Origin: Caenimonas koreensis DSM 17982
Lineage (GTDB): Bacteria > Pseudomonadota > Gammaproteobacteria > Burkholderiales > Burkholderiaceae_C
Assembly (NCBI RefSeq): GCF_009646335.1
Contig: NZ_WJBU01000012.1
Coordinates: 62,001-126,000, forward strand
Reading direction: 5' to 3'
DNA length: 64,000 nt
Below the pieces are notes generated by a model. That model had not been told where the DNA came from. It worked only from the letters and a program-made list of their open reading frames with translations, and made no database searches. A program made the position numbers and the translations under genes. Shown here piece after piece: positions 17,614-26,964 of this stretch. Within the stretch, counting starts at the first letter, position 1, and each line of letters starts with the position of its first letter.

Positions 17614-18144
17614 ATGGCCAACCGCGAAGCACTCCGAGAATTACAGAACCGGCTGGCGAGCCGACTGCAGGCCGCCAAGACCGAAGGCGTGCAGGCATCG
17701 TGGCTCGCTGTTGAAGCCGCGGGCAGGAAATTCCTCTTTCCGCTGGCTCAGTCTGGCGAAATCTTTCCCTTTGCGCCGCCGCAGACCGTTCCGTACACCC
17801 GCGAATGGTTTCTGGGCGTTGCCAACCTTCGCGGTGGCCTCTACGGCATCGTGGACCTCTCCAGTTTTGTGGCGGGCACATCGCCCGCGATGCGCTCGGA
17901 CGCGGTGCGGGCTGAATCCCGGCTGGTCGCGCTGAATGCGCTGCTCGAAGTCAATTGCGCATTGCTGATCGACCGCCTGGCCGGTCTTCGCAATCTGGAG
18001 GCTTTCTCGTCGTCTGCGCAGCCGCCGGCAGGCTCGCCCGAGTTTTTCGGCACTGCGTATACCGATAAAAACGGAGCGCACTGGCAGGAAATCAATCTCC
18101 AGGTGCTTTCACAAACGCCGCAGTTCCTGAGCATCAGCGCTTAA
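17614..18144 (+). CDS. pilI: CheW-like adaptor PilI
   Basis: 176 residues. CheW domain that bridges the transducer PilJ and the kinase ChpA: the region FLFPLAQSGEIFPF, the loop VPYTREWFLGVANLRGGLYG and IVDLSSFV are standard CheW features. The N-terminal 30 residues are a helical extension (REALRELQNRLASRLQAAK). It follows pilH by 28 bp and precedes pilJ by 30 bp. Confidence 0.9.
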   Translation: MANREALRELQNRLASRLQAAKTEGVQASWLAVEAAGRKFLFPLAQSGEIFPFAPPQTVPYTREWFLGVANLRGGLYGIVDLSSFVAGTSPAMRSDAVRAESRLVALNALLEVNCALLIDRLAGLRNLEAFSSSAQPPAGSPEFFGTAYTDKNGAHWQEINLQVLSQTPQFLSISA

Positions 18145-18174
18145 AGATAAGCATTCCCGTAAAGGCCTTGCATC

Positions 18175-20463
18175 ATGTCCGTCGTTGACCAACTGAAAAA
18201 CCTGTTTTCCAAAAAGGAGCCGGAGGCTTCTGTCGACCCCAGCGGGGAGCTGAGCCTGGCAATGCCACAGGAGTCGTCAATGGATCCCATGGCGACCGGC
18301 GCGCTCGAGGCGAGCAACGCCAGGGCGACGAGCCCTGCGGACCCTGACAGCGCCAACGAAGATTCGCTGTCGCCCATGGAGTCCGTCGACGACGCCGACC
18401 TGATTTCGGTTCCGCTGCTCGGACGCCGGTCGATCGTCACCCATCAGCGCATCCTGTTCACGTTGCTGGCCGTGTCGCTGGCTGTGTTGGGCGGCGTGGC
18501 CATCATCGCGGTGCGCCAGGCGGACACGGTCGCCAAGCAGGTGGCCGGTACCGGCCAGTCGCTGATGCAGTCGCAACGCCTTGCCAAGTCGGTTTCGCAG
18601 GCGCTGGTGGGAAGCCCGCAAGCCTTCCCCGACGTGAAAGAATCTGCTGACGTGCTGGCAAAGACGGTGCGCGGTTTGAAGAGCGGCGACGACTCACTGA
18701 GCATCAAGCCGGTTGCCACCGAATACCAGGAAGACGTCGACAAGATCGAGCCGCTGATGGTGCGCGCTGAAAAGAATGCCGCCACCGTGATGGGCCAGCA
18801 GAAAATCTTGACGCAGGTGGGCAACGCCCTTCGCACCATTAACCGCCAGTCGTCCGACCTGCTTGAAATCGCCGAAACCGTTTCGTCGCTGAAGCTGCAG
18901 CAGAACGCGGCGCCTGCCGAAATTTCTGCCGCGGGCCAGCTGGTGATGTTGACGCAGCGTATCGGTAAGTCAGCCAACGAGTTCCTGACGATGGAAGGCG
19001 TGTCGCCAGAAGCCGTGTTCCTGCTGGGCAAGGACTTGAACTCCTTCAAGGAAATTGCGCAAGGCCTGCTGGACGGCAGCCCTGAGTTGCGCCTGGCCGG
19101 CTCGAAAGATCCGCAGACGCGCGAGCGCCTCGAAGCACTGCTCAAGCTCTACGAGCAGACGCGCACGCAGGCCGGCGCCATTCTTGGCAACCTGCAGGGC
19201 CTGGTGTCCGCGCGTGAAGCACAGGCAGCGATCATTGCCGACAGCGAGCCACTGCGCCGGTCGATGGAAGACCTGCAGGGCAAGCTGTCGTCACAAACCG
19301 GTCTTGGCGTGGGTGCACTGACGGCCCTGGTGCTGTCGTCGATCTTCGCTATCTTGTGTGCCGTTGGCCTGGCCTTTGTGCAGCTGCAAGACTCACGCAA
19401 ACGCCAGACAGTTGCTGAACAGCAGCGACTCGAAGCCGAGCATCAGGAGCAGGAAGCCAAGCGCGTGAACGACGCGAACCAGGCGGCCATTTTGCGATTG
19501 ATGAACGAACTGCAGACAGTGGCTGAAGGCGACTTGACGCAGGAAGCCACGGTGACGGAAGACATCACCGGCGCCATCGCCGACTCGGTGAACTACACGG
19601 TGGAAGAACTTCGCCAGCTGGTGGGTAACGTGCAGAACACGGCTACCAAGGTGGCGCAGACGACGGCGCAAGTGGAAAGCACGTCCACAGAGCTGCTCGC
19701 CGCTTCAACCGAGCAGCTGCGCGAGATTCGCGAAACCGGCCAGTCGGTGCTCGACATGGCGGGCCGAATTAACCAGGTGTCCGGCCAGGCGCAGGAATCT
19801 GCCCAGGTGGCGCGCCAATCACTGATGGCTGCCGAGTCGGGCCTGACGGCTGTGCAGAACGCCATCGGCGGTATGAACTCCATTCGCGACCAGATCCAGG
19901 AAACCTCGAAGCGGATCAAACGACTGGGCGAATCCTCGCAAGAGATTGGTGAAATTACAGAACTGATTTCAGACATTACCGAGCAGACGAACGTGCTGGC
20001 TCTTAACGCTGCCATCCAGGCGGCGTCCGCCGGTGAAGCCGGGCGAGGCTTCTCGGTGGTGGCCGAAGAAGTGCAGCGACTGGCCGAACGCTCCGCAGAC
20101 GCTACGCGCCAGATCTCGGCGCTGGTGAAGGCGATTCAGACCGACACGCAGGACGCCGTAGCCGCTATGGAGCGCTCGACGCAGGGTGTGGTGGAAGGAG
20201 CAAAGCTCTCCGACAACGCAGGTACCGCACTGACCGAGATTGACCAGGTGTCGCGCAAACTCGCCGACCTGATTGAGCAGATTTCCACTCGCGCAGCCAG
20301 CGAAGCCGAGTCTGCCAACGTGGTGGCCGGGAACATCCAGCACATTTTTGCGGTGACGGAACAGACGGGTGAAGGTACACGCTCGACGGCGCAGCAGGTG
20401 CGCGAGCTGTCACGCATGGCCGAAGAGCTTCGCCAGTCGGTGTCACGGTTCAAGATCGCATAA
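18175..20463 (+). CDS. pilJ: Type IV pilus methyl-accepting transducer PilJ
   Basis: 762 residues. A cytoplasmic acidic N-terminus of about 90 residues precedes the first membrane helix ([20 protein letters not shown], about 98-117); a long periplasmic part with two PilJ-type helical modules follows; then the second helix ([21 protein letters not shown], about 380-402), a HAMP-like linker, and the signalling domain with the conserved hairpin tip [20 protein letters not shown]. The extra N-terminal segment is longer than in Pseudomonas PilJ (682 residues). The role is to sense surface contact or retraction and control ChpA. GC-rich repeat DNA separates it from chpA. Confidence 0.92.
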   Translation: MSVVDQLKNLFSKKEPEASVDPSGELSLAMPQESSMDPMATGALEASNARATSPADPDSANEDSLSPMESVDDADLISVPLLGRRSIVTHQRILFTLLAVSLAVLGGVAIIAVRQADTVAKQVAGTGQSLMQSQRLAKSVSQALVGSPQAFPDVKESADVLAKTVRGLKSGDDSLSIKPVATEYQEDVDKIEPLMVRAEKNAATVMGQQKILTQVGNALRTINRQSSDLLEIAETVSSLKLQQNAAPAEISAAGQLVMLTQRIGKSANEFLTMEGVSPEAVFLLGKDLNSFKEIAQGLLDGSPELRLAGSKDPQTRERLEALLKLYEQTRTQAGAILGNLQGLVSAREAQAAIIADSEPLRRSMEDLQGKLSSQTGLGVGALTALVLSSIFAILCAVGLAFVQLQDSRKRQTVAEQQRLEAEHQEQEAKRVNDANQAAILRLMNELQTVAEGDLTQEATVTEDITGAIADSVNYTVEELRQLVGNVQNTATKVAQTTAQVESTSTELLAASTEQLREIRETGQSVLDMAGRINQVSGQAQESAQVARQSLMAAESGLTAVQNAIGGMNSIRDQIQETSKRIKRLGESSQEIGEITELISDITEQTNVLALNAAIQAASAGEAGRGFSVVAEEVQRLAERSADATRQISALVKAIQTDTQDAVAAMERSTQGVVEGAKLSDNAGTALTEIDQVSRKLADLIEQISTRAASEAESANVVAGNIQHIFAVTEQTGEGTRSTAQQVRELSRMAEELRQSVSRFKIA

Positions 20464-20465
20464 AT

Positions 20466-20556
20466 GGCTCCCCCCCGAAGCGCCTGCGGCGCCTCCCCCT
20501 CAAGGGGGCACCACCCGCGGCCCGGCGAAGCCGGCCGCGTGGTGGCTCCCGAACTG
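20466..20556. repeat. GC-rich extragenic hairpin element between pilJ and chpA
   Basis: CTCCCCCTCAAGGGGG followed by a larger inverted repeat whose arms read CCACCCGCGGCC-CGGC and GCCGG-CCGCGTGGTGG around a GAA loop. The layout matches the repeats at 29038-29210 (C-run/G-run hairpin, then a GGCCCGGCG palindrome). Confidence 0.7.
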
Positions 20557-20573
20557 CACTGCACGGGTGAGTG

Positions 20574-23500
20574 ATGGAATCTTCTGCTGATCTCGATCTC
20601 GCAACGACTGACCTGGGTCCCCTGGCCTGGGTGCTGGACGAGCTGAGAAAGTCGCTCGACTCTGCTTCGGCTGCGCTGCGCCGCTTCGTTCGCGATACCG
20701 CCATGGCCCGAGGCACGGACATGGCGTCGGTTGACGGTGGCCAGCTGCGAATTGCGCGGCAGCAATTGCACCAGGCCGTTGGTGCCCTCGAGATGGTGGG
20801 CCTCGGCGCACCGGCGCACGTGCTGCGCTCGATGGAGGCAGCGGTGCAGAAGTTTGTCGACCGGCCTGATCTGTGCGATGAAGCTGGCGCTGCCAAGGTG
20901 GAGCGCGCCGGCTTTGCCCTGACCGAATATCTCGAAGGCCTGTTGCACGGCAAGAGCGTTTCCGCCCTCGCCCTGTTCCCGCAATACAAGGACACCCAGG
21001 CGCTTGCGGGTGCCGAGCGAGTGCATCCGGCCGACCTCTGGTCGCTGGACTGGCGCTGGAGCGATCCTGCGACACCCGCCGCCACCGAGGCATTCGTGTA
21101 TGACCCCGCAGTGCGCTCGCGCATGGACCAGGGCGTGCTGAAGCTGGTCAAGACGGGCGAGCCGGAGGCTGCCCGCGAGATTGCACATATCAGCCTTGGC
21201 CTTGCGGCGACCCAAAGCGCGCGCCAGCCCAAGGTCTTCTGGAAAATCTGCGCCGGTTACTTCGAGGCACTTGGGCTGGGCCTGTTGCCGCAAGACCTCT
21301 ACGTCAAGCGTGCCGCGTCGCGCATCCTGCTGCAGTACGCATCGCTCGCAAAGGGCGAGCTCGGCGTGTCGGATCGCCTTGCACAAGACCTGGTGTTCTT
21401 TTGCTCGCAGGCTGTGCCGCCCGCTGGCGCTCAATGCCCGAGCCTGGACGCCGTGCGCGAAGCATGGGGCCTGGCTCGATTCAAGCCTGTCGACTACAAC
21501 ACGGCGCAATTCGGCCGGTTCGATCCGGTGCTGCTGTCGCAGGCGCGCAAGCGCATCGGTGCCGCCAAGGAAACCTGGTCAGCCCTCTCCGGCGGCGATG
21601 CGAACAAGCTCAAGGGCTTGCAGGAGCAGTTCAACCTCGTTTGTGATTCGCTCGTCAAACTCCATCCGCCAAGCCAGCCCCTGGCACAGGCATTGACCAA
21701 CGTTGTCGAGAGCGTGGTGCGGTCGGCGCGTCCGCCCGGTGCCGAGCTTGCGATGGAAGTTGCAACGGCGGTGCTGTATCTCGAAGCCGCATTCATGGAT
21801 CTCGATCCGTCCGATCCGCAGTTGGCGGTGCGCACGGGCCGGCTGGCAGAGCGGCTGGACACGGCGCGCCAGGGCGGCCAGCCCGAGCCGCTCGAGCCGT
21901 GGATGGAAGAGCTCTATCGCCGCGTGAGCGACCGCCAGACGATGGGCAGTGTGGTGGGCGAATTGCGCGGCACCCTTGGCGAGCTCGAAAAGTTGCTCGA
22001 CCAGTATTTCCGCAACCTGCAGGACAAAACACCGCTGCGCGACGCGCCGACGCATCTGGCGCAGATGCGGGGCGTGCTGTCAGTGCTGGGTTTGGACCAG
22101 GCGGCGCAGGCCGTCTCGCGCATGCGCGAGACTGTCGAAGAAATCATCATCATGGAGATCGACGAGACGCGCGCGCGCGCCGCCGGTACCTTCGACAAGC
22201 TCGGCAACAACCTCGGTGCGCTGGGCTTTTTGATCGACATGCTGAATTACCAGCCGGCGCTGGCCAAAAAGCTCTTCGTGTACGACGACACAACTGGCGA
22301 ACTGAGCCCGTTGATGGGTCGCACCGGTACTGAGGACGCATCGCCGGGCCAAGTGCCTGCGCAGGCCGCCGTAGAACCGGAAGACCTGGACCGCGCCGCA
22401 CGCGAAGCCGTGCTCGCGATGACGTCCGCCGATCCCGAAGTGGCCGCATCTGCATTCAGCAGGCTCGACGATGCCGTGAGCGCGATGGCGCCACTGGACG
22501 CAGCACCGGCCCCGGCCCCGGCGCCTGTGCAGGCGGCAGCGCTGCCCCTGCCGCCGAGCGATTCGGACGACATCGAAGAAGACGACCTGCTCGACATCTT
22601 CCTGGAAGAAGCGCGTGAAGTCGTTGGCAATGGCCTGGCCGCCATCGAAACGCTGGCGGCCAATCCGGCCGACGCGAGCGAGCTCACCACCTTGCGCCGC
22701 GCATTCCATACGCTCAAGGGCAGCTCGCGCATGGTGGGCCTCAATGAATTCGGCGAAGCAGCGTGGTCGATGGAGCAGGTCCTCAACACGTGGCTGGCCG
22801 ACCAGAAACCCGCCACAGACGAGTTGCGGATTCTCTCGACCGATGCCATGAAGGGATTCGGCCGCTGGACCGACGACATCGCGGCGCACAACGATTCAGC
22901 GTGGAAGGCTTCGCAATTCCGCGTTGCGGCCGATGCATTGCGCATCGAGAACCGCTTGATGTCGCTGTCATTGCCGCAGGCGACAGAGCAGGTCGCGTCC
23001 GTGCAAGCGACCGATCTTGCCTTCGACCTGCCTGAAGAGTTTTCGCTCGATTTGCCGGACGCGCCTGTACAGGCAGCCGGCCAGCCGCCCGCCGAGCCGG
23101 AAATCCAGATCCCCGAGATCGACCTGCCTGATGCCGACGTTCCACCGGCGCAAGAAGATCCCACGATCAGCATTGATCCGCTTCACGCGCCCGTCACGGA
23201 GCCAGGCCTTGACCCGCTGCCGGTTGACATGAATTTCGGCGAGACACACGTCATCCGCGGTGAGCCGGCGCAAGCGCTGGAGATCCCGCACGGCGAGTTG
23301 CCCAAAGAGCTTGCTTTCGATGCGGCGCGCACCGTGATCTTGCGCTCGCCGGAGCCTGAACAAGCGCCGCCGCAGCCGATGGCGCCGGAGATGACTGCCG
23401 ACATCGAAGGCATTGACTTTGGCAGCCTGGCTGAGGTTGCCGGGCCCGCGTCCGCTACACCCGAGCCAGCGCAGGTGCCTGCCATCGAGGTTTCGTTTGA

Positions 23501-26500
23501 CGAGCTTGAGGACTTGGGCGAGGAAATCGACCTGTCACAGTTCGACGCGCCGCTCGACTTGCCGGCTGTAGAGCCAGCTTCCCCACTCGCGAGCCAGCCT
23601 GAAGCAACACCTGTGCAGGCTGACGAAGCTGTGCACGACGAGGCCACCGCTGCGGTGGCCGATGAACACGCCGATCTGCTCGCAGACTCCTTCGAGCCCC
23701 TTGAGGTCGCTTCAGAGATCGACGAGCAGGTCAAGGTCATCGGGCCATTGCGCATCGGCATACCGCTCTACAACGTTTACCTGAACGAAGCCGACGAATG
23801 GTCGCGCCGTCTTGCGACCGAGGTCGCCGAATGGGCGCTCGAGCTGAACCAGCCAGTGCCGGATTCGACAGTCGGTCTGGCCCACGCGCTTGCAGGCAGT
23901 TCCGCAACTGTGGGCTTTCATGCGCTGTCCGATATCGCGCGCGCCCTTGAAGCAGAGCTGCAGCACACCCAGCGCCTGGCTTGGGCCACGCCGCAACACG
24001 GCCGCGTGTTCAGCGAAGCCGCCGAGGAAATCCGCCGGCTCCTCCACCAGTTCGCGGCAGGGTTCCTGAAGGAGCCAACTGCGGGTGTCATCGAGGCGAT
24101 GCAGAACCTGCGCGAACTCGAAATTCCGCGACGTGCCGAAGAGCCCGAAGATCTTGAGGAAGAGAGCTCGTTCGCCCCACCGGACTTCCAGGACACGCCC
24201 GTTACAGCGGATGCGGACAATGTGCACCTGTCGGCGCAGCCGCAGGAAGCGCAGCCCGAGCCCGTTGCCGAGTTCCTGCCCGAAGTGGTGCACGAAGAAG
24301 CGCCGGAAGAAGCGCCGGAAGAAGCGTCTGAAGTCGTGCTGGAAGCAGTCGCTGATGAAGCGCTGGAACCAGCTCCCGACGAGGCGCTGGATGTTTCTGC
24401 GCCGCAGGAGCCGACCCCGCTCGCGCCAGTGTTTTCCGCTTCGACCATGGCACCGCTGGTTGAGCGTCGCCAGGTCATGACCGAGCAGGACCAGGACGAC
24501 TTCGACATTGCCGACGCAGTGGACCCCGACCTGTTCCCGATCTTCGAAGAAGAGGCGACCGAGCTGCTGCCGCAACTCGGTGGCGCCTTGCGCCAATGGA
24601 CGGCGCGCCCCGAAAACCGCAGCGCGCGTGATGAATCGCTGCGCGCCTTGCACACCCTCAAGGGCAGTGCCCGGCTTGCTGGCGCTTTGCGCCTGGGTGA
24701 ACTTGCGCACCGGATGGAATCGGAGATCGAGTACCTCGGCTTCGAGACGGTGACCACCTCCGACATCGAGCCCATCCTGCAAAGCTTCGACAACATGCAG
24801 GCGAACTTCGACGCGCTGCGCGCGACGGGGGGCCTGCCGCCTGCTGCCGCAGTTGAAGCCGCTCATGACGAGCCGGAAGAAGTCGATCTGTCGGGTGTCG
24901 ATGCGCCTGCCGTGCAGCCGCTGGCTGATGACGCTGAGACGGCGCCGCCCACCGCGGTGTCGCCAGGCGCACAGACGCAGGCAGTCGATTGGGCGCAGGC
25001 CACCGCCCGGTCGCTGGTTGCCAAACCCGCTGCCATGAATCTCGCGCCGCAGCGCGCAGCCTCCAACCAGGCGGTGCGCGTGCGCTCGCAGCTTCTCGAC
25101 CGCTTGGTGAACCAGGCTGGCGAGGTGATCATCACCCGTTCGCGCCTCGAAGCAGAATTGCGGCAGCTGCGCGGCTCGCTCACCGATCTCACAGGCAACC
25201 TGGACCGCCTGCGCGCGCAACTGCGCGATATCGAGCTGCAGGCCGAATCGCAAATGCAGTCGCGCCTGGCACAAGCCAAGGATTCGGCGGCTGGCTTCGA
25301 TCCGCTGGAGTTCGACCGCTTCACGCGTGTGCAGGAACTCACGCGGATGATGGCTGAGTCGGTGAACGACGTCGCAACCGTGCAGCGCAACTTGCAGCGC
25401 ACGGTTGAATCGACGGAAGACGACCTGATCGCCCAGGCCCGCCAGACTCGCGAGTTGCAGCGCGACCTGCTGCGCACTCGCATGGTCGAATTCGAAGGCA
25501 TTTCGGATCGCCTTTATCGCGTCGTGCGCCTGGCCTCCAAAGAGACAGGCAAGCAGGTCAAGCTGGACATCACCGGTGGTTCCATCGAAATGGACCGCGG
25601 TGTGCTGGACCGCATGACGCCGGCGTTCGAGCACCTGCTGCGCAACTGCGTGGCGCACGGGATTGAAGACCCGCAGGTGCGTATTGCATCCGGCAAGGAT
25701 GCTGCAGGCACGATCCTGATTGGCCTGCAGCACGAAGGCAACGACGTGTCCGTCGAGTTCCGCGATGATGGCGCCGGCCTTGACGTGGCGCGCATTCGCG
25801 AAAAGGCCTTGTCGCAGGGCCTGATCGCACCAGATGCGCAGCTGTCCGACCAGGATGCGGCCAACCTGATTTTCATGCCGGGCTTCTCGACGGCTGCCAC
25901 GGTGACCGAACTCTCCGGCCGCGGTATTGGCATGGACGTTGTCCGTGCCGAAGTCAATGGCCTGGGTGGCCGCATCGAAACGGCCACGCAAGCAGGCAAA
26001 GGCACGAGTTTCCGTCTTGTGCTGCCATTGACGACGGCCGTGACGCAGGTCGTGATGATCCGCAGCGGCAAGCAGTCCGTGGGCGTGCCTGCAAACTTGA
26101 TCGAAATCGTGCGGCGCGCGACGCCCAAGGACATCGAGCAGGCCTACAACTCGGGCACGTATGAATTTGGCGGCGAGCAGCTGCCGTTCTACTGGTCGGG
26201 GGCGCTGCTTCAATCATCGCAGCGCAGCGACGAGCCTCAATCGCGCACGCTACCTGTCGTCATCTTTCGAAGCGCTGCACAGCGCATTGCCGTGCACGTC
26301 GATGAAGTGTTGGGCAACCAGGAAGTCGTGGTGAAGAACCTCGGGCCGCAGCTCGCGCGCCTGCCGGGTCTTGCCGGCATGACGGTGCTGGCCTCTGGTG
26401 CTGTCGTGCTGATCTACAACCCGGTGGCGTTGTCCACTGTGTATGGCGAGCAGGCGCGCCAGATGAGCGCCGATCGTGCACAGCCCGACATGCTGGAAAG

Positions 26501-26918
26501 CGGCGGTGCCAGCACACCTGTGGCGCCGGTCGTGGCGCAGATTCCGCTCGTGCTGGTGGTGGACGATTCGATCACGGTGCGCCGCGTGACGCAGCGCCTG
26601 CTGCAGCGCGAAGGCTATCGTGTGGCGCTTGCCGCCGATGGCCTGCAAGCGCTCGAACGGCTTGCCGACGAGAAGCCCACCGTGGTCTTGTCGGACATCG
26701 AAATGCCGCGCATGGATGGCTTCGACCTGGCTCGCAACATTCGCGGCGACGCACGGCTCAAAGACCTGCCGATCATCATGATCACCTCGCGCATCGCGGA
26801 AAAGCATCGCGAACACGCGAAGGAACTCGGCGTCGATCACTACCTGGGCAAGCCGTACTCGGAAGAAGAGCTGCTGTCGCTGGTCAAGCACTACAGCACG
26901 GCTGCTTCGCTGGCCTAG
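20574..26918 (+). CDS. chpA: Giant hybrid chemotaxis kinase ChpA/PilL
   Basis: 2,114 residues from the ATG at 20574 (a GTG lies directly before it). Order: N-terminal degenerate Hpt-like helices (1-600); Hpt with His712 (HTLKGSSRMVG); Pro/Glu-rich linker; an Hpt-like site with His1104 in HALAGSSATVG, where Ala replaces the usual Lys; a second Glu/Pro linker; Hpt with His1360 (HTLKGSARLAG); dimerisation helix; HATPase with N box HLLRNCVAHG, DDGAGLD and GRGIGMDVV; CheW domain; C-terminal REC with Asp2041 (SDIEMPRMDG). Pseudomonas ChpA (about 2,480 residues) has more phospho-transfer sites. It would autophosphorylate and feed PilG and PilH. No pilK (CheR) or chpB (CheB) follows; the operon ends here against phrB. 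Confidence 0.93.
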   Translation: MESSADLDLATTDLGPLAWVLDELRKSLDSASAALRRFVRDTAMARGTDMASVDGGQLRIARQQLHQAVGALEMVGLGAPAHVLRSMEAAVQKFVDRPDLCDEAGAAKVERAGFALTEYLEGLLHGKSVSALALFPQYKDTQALAGAERVHPADLWSLDWRWSDPATPAATEAFVYDPAVRSRMDQGVLKLVKTGEPEAAREIAHISLGLAATQSARQPKVFWKICAGYFEALGLGLLPQDLYVKRAASRILLQYASLAKGELGVSDRLAQDLVFFCSQAVPPAGAQCPSLDAVREAWGLARFKPVDYNTAQFGRFDPVLLSQARKRIGAAKETWSALSGGDANKLKGLQEQFNLVCDSLVKLHPPSQPLAQALTNVVESVVRSARPPGAELAMEVATAVLYLEAAFMDLDPSDPQLAVRTGRLAERLDTARQGGQPEPLEPWMEELYRRVSDRQTMGSVVGELRGTLGELEKLLDQYFRNLQDKTPLRDAPTHLAQMRGVLSVLGLDQAAQAVSRMRETVEEIIIMEIDETRARAAGTFDKLGNNLGALGFLIDMLNYQPALAKKLFVYDDTTGELSPLMGRTGTEDASPGQVPAQAAVEPEDLDRAAREAVLAMTSADPEVAASAFSRLDDAVSAMAPLDAAPAPAPAPVQAAALPLPPSDSDDIEEDDLLDIFLEEAREVVGNGLAAIETLAANPADASELTTLRRAFHTLKGSSRMVGLNEFGEAAWSMEQVLNTWLADQKPATDELRILSTDAMKGFGRWTDDIAAHNDSAWKASQFRVAADALRIENRLMSLSLPQATEQVASVQATDLAFDLPEEFSLDLPDAPVQAAGQPPAEPEIQIPEIDLPDADVPPAQEDPTISIDPLHAPVTEPGLDPLPVDMNFGETHVIRGEPAQALEIPHGELPKELAFDAARTVILRSPEPEQAPPQPMAPEMTADIEGIDFGSLAEVAGPASATPEPAQVPAIEVSFDELEDLGEEIDLSQFDAPLDLPAVEPASPLASQPEATPVQADEAVHDEATAAVADEHADLLADSFEPLEVASEIDEQVKVIGPLRIGIPLYNVYLNEADEWSRRLATEVAEWALELNQPVPDSTVGLAHALAGSSATVGFHALSDIARALEAELQHTQRLAWATPQHGRVFSEAAEEIRRLLHQFAAGFLKEPTAGVIEAMQNLRELEIPRRAEEPEDLEEESSFAPPDFQDTPVTADADNVHLSAQPQEAQPEPVAEFLPEVVHEEAPEEAPEEASEVVLEAVADEALEPAPDEALDVSAPQEPTPLAPVFSASTMAPLVERRQVMTEQDQDDFDIADAVDPDLFPIFEEEATELLPQLGGALRQWTARPENRSARDESLRALHTLKGSARLAGALRLGELAHRMESEIEYLGFETVTTSDIEPILQSFDNMQANFDALRATGGLPPAAAVEAAHDEPEEVDLSGVDAPAVQPLADDAETAPPTAVSPGAQTQAVDWAQATARSLVAKPAAMNLAPQRAASNQAVRVRSQLLDRLVNQAGEVIITRSRLEAELRQLRGSLTDLTGNLDRLRAQLRDIELQAESQMQSRLAQAKDSAAGFDPLEFDRFTRVQELTRMMAESVNDVATVQRNLQRTVESTEDDLIAQARQTRELQRDLLRTRMVEFEGISDRLYRVVRLASKETGKQVKLDITGGSIEMDRGVLDRMTPAFEHLLRNCVAHGIEDPQVRIASGKDAAGTILIGLQHEGNDVSVEFRDDGAGLDVARIREKALSQGLIAPDAQLSDQDAANLIFMPGFSTAATVTELSGRGIGMDVVRAEVNGLGGRIETATQAGKGTSFRLVLPLTTAVTQVVMIRSGKQSVGVPANLIEIVRRATPKDIEQAYNSGTYEFGGEQLPFYWSGALLQSSQRSDEPQSRTLPVVIFRSAAQRIAVHVDEVLGNQEVVVKNLGPQLARLPGLAGMTVLASGAVVLIYNPVALSTVYGEQARQMSADRAQPDMLESGGASTPVAPVVAQIPLVLVVDDSITVRRVTQRLLQREGYRVALAADGLQALERLADEKPTVVLSDIEMPRMDGFDLARNIRGDARLKDLPIIMITSRIAEKHREHAKELGVDHYLGKPYSEEELLSLVKHYSTAASLA

Positions 26919-26926
26919 GCCTGGCT

Positions 26927-26964
26927 GAAGCCGCGGGTAAGGCAGGGCCTTACTTCACGGCTTC
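26927..26964. terminator. Nested inverted repeat between convergent chpA and phrB
   Basis: Outer arms GAAGCCG and CGGCTTC, inner arms GTAAGGC and GCCTTAC with a 3-nt loop. It lies just after chpA and takes in the phrB stop codon at 26955-26957. A bidirectional terminator is likely although no T tract follows. Confidence 0.5.

Noticed and set aside
23712-26213. 833-residue open frame on the minus strand inside chpA
   Set aside because: The plus-strand frame codes for recognisable Hpt, HATPase and CheW domains; the antisense frame has no recognisable domain and a His/Arg/Gln-rich composition.
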